Position numbers and translations under genes: made by a program. Source: Melastoma dodecandrum (Eukaryota; Streptophyta; Magnoliopsida; Myrtales; Melastomataceae). From it: a DNA stretch of 64,000 nt. Under the pieces are notes generated by a model. The model saw nothing but the letters and a program-made list of their open reading frames with translations. It was not told where the DNA came from and made no database searches. The stretch is taken from NCBI GenBank assembly GCA_029817715.1, contig JARUPY010000189.1, forward strand, positions 496,001 to 560,000, read 5' to 3'. Below are positions 55,731 through 64,000 of the stretch, in pieces; the stretch's first letter is position 1, and the number at the start of each line of letters is the position of its first letter.

Positions 55731-56815
55731 AGGGAAGAGTTTTTATGCGGAGTGATATTCCCAGGTAGTAAGCCCAGACGTTGTACTATGGTCAACTCGA
55801 ATCTTACCCGATATAGCTTCTTAATCTGACTGTGGAGTAATTTGGAGGGGTTTGGTGTTCTATTTAAAATTTAAGCATGTCAGCAGCCATCGTTGAGATT
55901 AGAACAATAAGAGGAATTTCCTTAGGGGGGATTTTGTTACTACATTGAGGATTCTGGTACTCCATTCCACTACAGTATATCATGATTTGAGTTTTTTTTT
56001 TTGTTACCCATCTGGATTTCTGAGTTCTGTCTGGCTGTCGAGAATGGTCATCGGATTTTTGAGCTTTGGATCGAAAAATCGGGTATGACGAGGTAGAATC
56101 TCCTAAAGGAAAAGGCATATTCTCCACTTTTCTCATCACTGCCTAACTGGACCGTTTTTTTATATTCAAATATAGAGAGAAACTTTGTAATCTCAGCCCA
56201 GCTGATAGATGATCTCATGCTTGGGTGTCCCATGTGCAACGACACGGTTCTTGCCGGCCTTTCCCTCCTCAAAGGGTAATTTGCATCTCACAATGTTGTC
56301 TCCTGTCGAAACAGTTGTCTTTTTCTTTAACGGTGTTCCCACCAGGTCTCCTGATACAACAAGTCTCTGTCTTAAGACTTGTCTGTAAAGGGGGACGGAT
56401 TCGGCACTTCCTCAGCATGAATTGATAACACGACAGTGTCTTTACCCAACAGTTAAACAACAAATGATCTTTGTTCCAGGAATGTGCGAGAATATATGGA
56501 TTCGCTGAAAAACTTAACAAGTGAATGAATCCACAGATCCCCTCCCATGGCAAAGCACACATACTGCAAGTCGAACGTCCTCCGTAATCCATTATGTGCC
56601 CTTCCATCAAGGCCTTCCATGGGGTGTCCATCTCCAGTGTTACAGGTGGAATTATGCACCATCCCCTTGAAAAGCATCAGTAATCAGACAAGTCATTGAT
56701 CTCATGCTCTCGCATATCATCCCAAAAAAATCTGTCATTAACTATGATGATATAGATCGTCCAATGCACTTGCCAAAGAGATATATCAGAGTACAGTGTC
56801 ATTTACCTTTCTCCG
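55731..56815. other. 3' flanks of the convergent RGP and SPL genes
   Basis: The RGP 3' untranslated region (to about 56.0 kb) and the SPL 3' region occupy it. Short open frames on minus near 56.3-56.7 kb show no family signal. Confidence 0.45.
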
Positions 56816-58768
56816 CTAAATAAATTGTCTCTGATCATTGACGCGCTGAAGCTGCGTCGATAACTGAAGCAAGTTAATTGTGGAACCATCCTTAATATTG
56901 GTGAAATCCGGTCCTTGTAAAGCCCCATCAGGGAATTCAAAGTTGACAGAATCGGAAATCAGGAGTGAATCCGCGTCCATCTCTACAGGCTTCACAAGAG
57001 ATGCATTATTTGACAACCCTCTGATGGAAGAGTGTGAGGTGATGTTGGATGATGCTATCAGAGGCTGACCCATGGGGATTCCAGATGAATGGCTGGATGA
57101 ACTTTGGGACTGAGATGACAGAAGAGAGAGAACACAACCGGATTCTGATATACCCGATAATGCTTGAATGGTTGATGCAGCCGTGTCAAAAATAGTGAAG
57201 TCTTCAGCCCCTGTCGATGCTTCTGGGAATAATGAATGAGAAACGAAGTTTCTCCTGCCCTGATCCCGTTGGCACTGGTCATTATCCGCGAATATGCTGG
57301 ACGACGTGGAATTCACTTCATCATGAAAGAAGTTAAAAGGTCTGTCAAAGCTGTAGAGGGGTTTCGAATTGAGATGCCCCTTGGAGAACGGAACAGTTGG
57401 TAGGGGACCAAACATACTTCCATCTTCCACTTTTATGCATCCAGGGGCGTTCCTTGCTACACTTTGGTCAGAGTTCAACAGGCCTCCACTGAAAATTATA
57501 TCCTGGCAGACTAAGGAGGACGACCTCGATGAATTCCCCCGGAACATATTACCTGCAGGTCCTGTTATCGTCAACAAATGCTGATATTCATCAAAAAGCA
57601 GAATATCTTACGAAAACAATCTCGAGACTTGCTGAATGGACTAACAATCTTTTCTCAGAAAGGCTAGACAGTTTATATAAGTAAAATCTACGGGGCAGCA
57701 TTATCTTAATTAGCTTCCGGAAGACAGGCTACTTGGCCTCTGTACATAGCCACAGGGCAACTGCCAGCCACGACGAAGGGCGTCATTAATGATCATGTGC
57801 TTCCTGTTTGGCACGAGGTATAAGTGGATAACTAATGAGGAAATCAAGGAAAATTTCATACCATCGTATGACTGCAACAATCTCCCTATCCTGCCAGCCT
57901 GAACACTAACTTGAGGCTTCCGCCGCCGCTCATTATGACCCGCGAGACGTTTCCGACAGCTGCGCTTAGTCTCATCAAATTCGGACAGCAAATGAAACCT
58001 GAATGTTTCATTTAGATAATTTAATAAAAGTCGCGGCTACTGGAAATGGTAAACGAAAAACTCTCAACGCCAATGTCAAAATCTGGATAGAAGAACAAAC
58101 CTGCTGCACTGTTGGCAGAATCTCTGTTCTATCCCGTTCACAATAACTCTTGGAGTCTTCGAGTGAACCTCGCAGATTTTGTGCCTCTTGTGGTAGTGTT
58201 TGCAAGAGCTAAGGTCCTTGTGGCATCCGTACACTTGGCAATAAGCAACCTGCAAATTCAACCCGCTGGACCGATTTCTCTTCTGAGGCACAGCTGATCC
58301 CGACGACGAGAAATTCAGAACCCCTTGAGGATCCCTGGGGTTACGACTGTCCATAATATCAGGAAGAAATCTCCCCAACTTCAGATCTATATGCAAAGAG
58401 TCTTGACAATCCGCGGAAATCGCAGGAAATGCTAAGTTCGAACTCGAGCCGTTCACTCCAGAAAAGGGACCTAAGGCGCCAAAGACAGGGACAGGGCCAA
58501 TGCTTTTCGTGCCGTCGCTAACAACGTTCCCGTATGGACATTGCCCCACGGTCAATTCTTGCAATCCCATTTCCCCGAGTCCATTGCTCGTCGCTGCACC
58601 ATGAGCTGAGACCATCATGTTGTGGCCGAAACTGGAGGTTGGTGGAGTCCCCAAGTCCCAACTGACGGGACCATTCTTACTCCTCGCCCCGCCGAGGGAG
58701 TTCGAAGGGGGCATCATTTCATCGGAGATGAGCACCTTCCCTCGCGAGGCGCGGCTCCAGGATTCCAT
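56816..58768 (-). CDS. SPL6: SQUAMOSA promoter-binding-like transcription factor, SPL6-like, miR156-targeted
   Basis: Three coding exons, 58768-58101, 57998-57862 and 57561-56816, sum to 1551 nt (516 residues). The start [17 protein letters not shown] is typical of this SPL group; an in-frame stop lies just upstream. The SBP domain (about residues 170-245) spans the first intron, as usual. Its two zinc sites are formed by [26 protein letters not shown]-like [22 protein letters not shown] and the [16 protein letters not shown] nuclear signal. Exon 3 has FVCQDI-like [14 protein letters not shown], a conserved SPL6-type block, then the miR156 site. It binds GTAC-core DNA; roles in this clade include phase change and defence. 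The gene number is by resemblance only. Confidence 0.9.
57116..57135 (-). promoter_or_regulatory. miR156 target site in SPL exon 3
   Basis: On minus the 20 bases read GTGTTCTCTCTCTTCTGTCA, differing from the usual plant site GTGCTCTCTCTCTTCTGTCA only at the fourth base; T there still pairs as a G:U wobble with miR156. The encoded residues are CVLSLLSS. The gene is therefore expected to be repressed by miR156 in juvenile tissue. Confidence 0.88.
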
Positions 58769-60100
58769 CAGGGAAAAGGCATCGCAAGTCCCAGACAATG
58801 CATAAAACTACCAAAATCCCACCTTACAACCACTCCTCCTCCTCCTACTGCTACTCCCCAGAACAGGCAAGCAACAAAACTGACTTCCTGGCAGCATCCC
58901 AACAATCACAAACAAGCTCCAAGCTTCATCAGCACCTTCTTTTTTTAACACACCCCGGCCTATTCCTCCAACCTAAAAACCACGACTTTGTCGGTAGCAG
59001 TAAGGAGGGAAGAACAAAAACCGAGACCCAGAACTAACACATCACAGGAAAACAAGGAAAGGCAGGGGGGAGTGGTTTCCAAGATGAGAACTTTGACGGC
59101 AAAAAGGTGACCCTTTTTAAAATATATTCAGGGAAATGGAAGATGGGTTTTGTGGGGGGGAATCAGGAAACAACAGTGACAGGCAGGGAAGGGAGGGGGG
59201 GAGTATAGAGAAGCTTGTTTGCCGTAGGACTGGAAAATGGTGTTGGGGGGAGAAAGGGAAAAGGCGTTTGTGGGGGGAGTTGCAGTGTCCTTTCTTGGGG
59301 GGGTCCTTTGCCGTGTTTAGAGGGACAGGGACGGACCAAAAAGGGGAGTTATTTGACGAAGGTAAAATTATACTTGATATAAAATAATATTAATGTATGA
59401 AAAAGACATGTAATTTTAATTTCCTAAATGGTAAAATTGACACGATTTGGAGTTGGACAGGAGGAAAGTGGGAATGAGAGAGCTTTTGTTCCCTGTTAGC
59501 ATTCTTTTCAATAAATTTTAAAATTTTTCAAAAATAAGTCACAGTAATTGAGAATAACAATTTCTTAAAAAAAGTTTTGAAACTCATAATAATCAGATTT
59601 TGAAATTTACTATTTCTAACAAAGAATTTGAGATCCTATTAATAAGTTTTTAAAGGATAGAAAATTACTAATAATAATAATAATATATTTTTTTATAGAC
59701 AGAAATATTTATAACGACAATTTCTGTATCTTATTTAACGAGTTCTAAAATTTTAGTGGGCAAAATATTAGACGACATAGTGGGAGTGGGAGTGGTAGGG
59801 TTTTGCTCACTTTTGGTCCAACGAAAGAGGGGGTGGGGGGGTGTGTTGGTTTTTTATGATGACAGATCATGAATCAATCGAAATAAAATGCATGTCGAAT
59901 GAAATAAACGTAACCTTCGTGGGGAGAATATAAGAAAAGAAACAGGTGTCTTAATTCAGAGTCTGTTAACTAAATAATACTGATTAAATTTTATAATTTT
60001 CACGTTGAAATTCGTGTTTGATCATCAAATATACGTGTAACGTGAATCTTGATGCAATAAATTTTAAACCTTGTAATTAAAAGAAAATTACATTACGACC
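58769..60100. other. SPL promoter/leader and AT-rich intergenic DNA
   Basis: The SPL leader lies just above 58768, with a C/T-rich stretch near 58830 and G-rich blocks at 59150-59290. AT-rich sequence follows (59.4-59.75 kb). No coding evidence; the open frame at 59136-59387 lies in G-rich DNA and has no family signal. Confidence 0.4.
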
Positions 60101-63100
60101 GAAGAGGGCGGCATTGCATTAAAGAGGGCGAGGAGTTGGGGCAATTATAGGGTGGGACTGACTCACACGCCAGCTTCAATGCAGCCACAAATTTTTCTCC
60201 TTTCTTTAAATATAAAATAAAAATAAAAATAAAAAATCGAGTAATAAAACGACACCATATACTAATTCTCAATGACGTCGGAATCAAGAAGACAAAAGAC
60301 CTCTCCTCCTCTACCACACCAACCCCACCCCCAACTCCCCCCTCCCAACTTTTTCTTGCCTCTTCTACTCTTTGTTTCCTACCCTCCATCCAACCGACCT
60401 CCTCCTCCTCCTCCTCCTCATCCTACTCAGTCTCCGGCATCGGCCGCGCCCAAACAGGTCGCTAGATCCATAATTTAGATAACGTATTAACCATGGAGAC
60501 GACCACGATGGGGGCAAAAGGGGGTTATAGTAGGGGGTTGGGGGATGTGGGGTCATGGCCCATGTGATATGTGTAAGAAGAGAGAGCTGGGGCCCTCCCT
60601 CTCCCACCAGCTTTGTCTTCGCGTTATCTCTTCTCCATGCACCTTCCCCTCACACGCGGCTTCTTTTTTCCTTTTTATGTGACACAAACATCCACAAGTT
60701 GGGTTTTGTACATAACTGGTATTGTATGAGCGGGTCATGCCTAATATTTGGTTTCTTTGTTTAGGCTGGGATCTGGCCAAAGCCAACCTACTTCACGAAA
60801 CCCTCGTTATTGGTTGGTTCCGTTTTCAACATCCTTATACAATGTCCCCCCCTCCTTATTTTTCTTGATTTGTATATAAGACCATTTGGGTCCTTTTGAT
60901 ATCTCTTAATTTCGTAGATTCTTTGGGAATCAAATCTAGTCCTGTCGAAACATAATGAAAATGAAAGCCAACTAGGTATTTAATTATGACCATATGTTTC
61001 ACAAACCACCTCAGACATTTGTTTTCTGGAGGAGTAGTAGATGCGATAGATCATCGGCTCATCGGCCTCGATTACGACAGGGCCTTATCTTCTGGCTGCG
61101 CGCCTTCAGGAAACGTGCACCTTAACTTGTTGAAAACGCCTCTCGATGATGATCGTTGGCAACGAGATCAATATGGTGATCAAAAGAGTTATATAATCAC
61201 AATGTCCATACACCTTTTTCTTGCATGACATCGAGGGTTTTGTCCGAGGATTAAGGTCGTCTTGATGAGGTTGAAAAAGAGGAAGAACAGAAAAGAAAAT
61301 GAAGAAACACGGATCCCCGAGAAGTCGTGATTGTGGTCCCATAATCGATTGTCGATACACCTAGGAGAGGGTGACATCGACGACAAATACAAAACTACCG
61401 GGGCAGCCCCCCCCCCCCCTCTCTATCATATTAAATTGGAATCATATGACCAAGATACGTTGCACGTTTTTTTTAATCTCGTGCACACCCACGCTTGTTT
61501 ACTAGTAAAATACGTCGAGAATATTTGACAAAACGAACAAGATTTCGATATTTTTTTTAAGAATATAATCGCTATGAATAAAAAGTATAGAAAATAACGT
61601 ATTGTTTAAGATAAAGTGGACATTTACAAACTGAGAAAATGCAACGAAGAACAAGAATGCTTAAAGAATAAGACTAAGTGGCAACCAATGTCTGCTTAAA
61701 TTATTATTGTTATTTCTTTACTATCCGTAGAAAGAATACTTATAGTAAAATCATAACCAATTGTCTAGGATATAGGAGTTATCTCCGTGCCATGTGGTTT
61801 CAGTCACATCGTATCATAGTTGTTACTAAGTTGCCTTATTTTTTTTTTTGTCACGTCAAATCACAGCTATCTTTTTGTTCGTATGAGTTGGAAAATACGA
61901 CTCTCTTCTGATAGAATAGGGTCGGGCGATACTCAACATTAAACGATCGTGGGAACCAGACGAAACTCCTCGTCGAGCAAGTGATGTAAACCGGATGTGA
62001 TCTTCTGGGAGGAAAGCGTAGTACAAACAGTAGCAACATGCCGTGACATATGAAAATTAGGCGATCCCCATGTTTTAAGCCCTAGTCTATCAATAGGCCC
62101 ATTTTTGTCAAGGGGTCTATTACATAAAATTGTTCAGCAGGAATTATATAACTCCCATTTTTTTTTTAAAACCTTCATGATACGGCATGTCCTTTCATCT
62201 TTCCTCAAATATTAGAATTTTTCGCCTCCAAAACTACGGTGCTTTTTCTACCTTCCAAAAGTTTTCACCCAATTAACCATCTTCTTCACTTTATCAATGG
62301 CTCCTTAAACCACTTCCCAAAAAATCGATCCCCAAATTCAACATCACCCCTACACCAATTTTCGTTCACCCCAACCCATTCATTGTCTTCGTTACCCACG
62401 ATTTGGATGGTGGAGACGAGATGTTGTTAGGAAAACACCAAACGTTGGGCCCTTTCCTCCCTATTTTTGGGCTAAGTAGGCTGTGGGAGCCCTCATTCCT
62501 CTACATTGAGGCTCGTCCTGCCATGTTCAGGGACAAAACCCTTCTGGTTGATTGGGTGGCACAACCCAACTTAGATGAAGGACCTTCATTGCTTCCTGTT
62601 GTGCGTATCGGCCCACGAGAAGCGTGCGGGTCGGCAACGTGAGGATTCAAATTTCTCCTTTGATGTCATTCCGTCGACCACTCGACTTGAACGTTCAAGA
62701 ACTGCGGAAGAATTAAAGTCGATTCTCTCTTGGCTCCTAAATAGGCTTGCTCATGCACTCGCTCCATCGTCTTCAAATCCCGTAAAGAAATTGAAGACAA
62801 CATGCGAAAGACGAATCATGATCTATAAAGAAAGGCAGGGAGGATCGAATGGCTCGTGTGCGCCCTCATCCTTTAAAATGACTCCATAGAAAACATATTA
62901 TTCTTTTACCTTGAAAAGCAATACAGTGTCGCCACTTACTAGGTATAAAGTCGAAAACCAGAGAGGGTTTGAAAATTCATACTTACTAACTCTTACGTGT
63001 GAAAACGTGACGATGCTCTAAAAAATGTTTCTAGTTACGGGTATTGAACCCGAACTCATATGAAGTGATGACACGATATCACACAAGCATAATTACAATC

Positions 63101-64000
63101 AAGTATGCATATCAAATGGAGTGGGGAATGATGTTTAAGCGTGAGCTTGTGCACTTGAGCCAATAACCTGTCACAAGAGGATAGGGATCGAGAAGGCTCG
63201 CACTTTCCCTCATGTATTGGAGGGTAGTCGAGAGGGTCCAATGTTGAGCGGGAAACGTTCGTTGAGGCCCCTCTGGTGAAGTGTTTCCCCCTGCGGTCCC
63301 CGTGCGCTTAGGGTCTTCGGCACCATATTTAAGTGCTCCTCCCAATGGTGTGTTGCAGTCGACCGTTGATATCGAGTCATGCATGACCGTTATGCGGCGA
63401 TGATGGACCGCACCCGACAATTGCATCGTCGAATGGAATCTAAAAAGGTGGAAAACGGAGCCAAAGAGTCCTTTAACCCCCAAAAGAATGAGAGTTGGGT
63501 CCAAAGCATGCTTAGGCCTAATTCATATTTCCTCAAAAAATCAAAAGAAAATACCCAAGGACAATGAAAACAAAAAAAAGAAAACAATAAGCAAACCAAC
63601 TCCTAAAATCATAAAATTTTGTAAAGACACCCCTAACCCACTAAGGATGTGGGCAGTAAAATTTGAGCTCTAACTAATAAGTCCAAAACAGCTGAAAAAA
63701 GACCTTTTCAGCACTAAAGACCAAATTGAAAAAAAAAAATCGAGCCTAATATTAAATAGAGTATCCAAAAAAGCGTTGGGTTTTCTAAACCCAAAATGTT
63801 CGAAGGGTCCCCAGATTACATGTTGTCGGGGCATATTGTAGACCAAGCTCATAAAAATCGAATAAAATCAAGGTCCATATGTGAAATAGTTAAGCATAAG
63901 AAGCATCGAAAGAGCTCCTCCCCGCACCCAACATGGATCATTATACTAAGCTATGTTGCATATAATACATGTCACTCAATCGGATCTAACAAAATAGTGA
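60101..64000. other. Gene-poor right end with repeat remnants
   Basis: No supported gene in about 3.9 kb. The open frames at 62403-62642 and 62575-62889 read as continuous but unrecognised peptide and may be a decayed gene. C12-like and T-rich runs occur near 61409 and 61842. A Pol III B-box-like segment is listed separately. Confidence 0.4.
63034..63063 (-). repeat. SINE-like segment with Pol III B-box resemblance
   Basis: On minus, GAGTTCGGGTTCAATACCCG contains GGTTCAATACC, one base off the tRNA B-box consensus GGTTCGANNCC, set in a self-complementary CGGGT...ACCCG stem like a T-arm. No complete tRNA cloverleaf can be drawn around it, and an A box was not securely found, so a tRNA-derived SINE remnant is the better reading. 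Confidence 0.35.

Noticed and set aside
63034..63063. tRNA gene
   Set aside because: Only a T-arm-like segment is present; acceptor, D and anticodon stems cannot be drawn.

Overview
The window is nuclear DNA of a flowering plant, almost certainly a eudicot. It carries GT-AG-split genes with short exons, plant-only gene families (a VIP4-type Leo1, an HDA5-type deacetylase, an SBP-box factor with a miR156 site, a reversibly glycosylated polypeptide, a PPR protein), and plant mobile DNA (a hAT element, a Ty3 chromovirus, an endogenous caulimovirid). No CRISPR array, operon or bacterial feature is present. The species cannot be named from the sequence.

Layout. 1-8.3 kb: an 8-coding-exon minus-strand gene for a very large, Ser/Asn/Gln-rich plant protein of the 'dentin sialophosphoprotein-like' annotation family, divergent from the VIP4/LEO1 gene (8.5-12.4 kb, 11 exons). 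12.4-16.4 kb: transposon debris and a multi-exon CAND2/TPRA1-like receptor gene that is clearly dead. 17.0-21.4 kb: HDA5-type class II histone deacetylase (14 exons). 22.1-24.1 kb: plastid phosphoserine phosphatase. 24.7-25.7 kb: a head-to-head pair, TOM5 (minus) and a small conserved protein (plus). 25.7-34 kb: gene-poor, with a 375-bp foldback element and a decayed, internally deleted Ty3 chromovirus with both LTRs. 34.4-36.2 kb: an intronless PPR gene resembling PNM1 with a promoter packed with GGCCCA boxes, tail-to-tail with a decayed CSTF50 gene (36.6-37.9 kb). 39.36-39.53 kb: a solo LTR. 40.67-43.96 kb: a structurally complete hAT transposon with an intact transposase. 44.4-53.3 kb: a full-length endogenous pararetrovirus on the minus strand. 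54.0-55.7 kb: reversibly glycosylated polypeptide/UDP-arabinopyranose mutase. 56.8-58.8 kb: SPL6-like SBP-box gene. 59-64 kb: mostly non-coding with repeat remnants.

The exon models given here were checked by splice phase. Summed exon lengths are divisible by three, and reading frame is kept across every junction, for all seven spliced genes (1668, 644, 664, 296, 54, 363 and 516 residues). Several neighbours (VIP4, HDA5, PNM1-like, CSTF50 relic) are, from memory, also close together on Arabidopsis chromosome 5, so the locus may be an old conserved block interrupted by recent insertions.

The most unusual part is the pararetrovirus. It has a single open polyprotein in the order coat, movement protein, protease, reverse transcriptase, RNase H. 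This is followed by two further long ORFs in one frame separated by a single amber codon, then a promoter, a leader ORF and an initiator-Met tRNA primer site at the far 3' end. The hAT element is the other young insertion: perfect 8-bp target duplication, matching inverted ends, uninterrupted transposase, and an odd array of spaced palindromes upstream of it.
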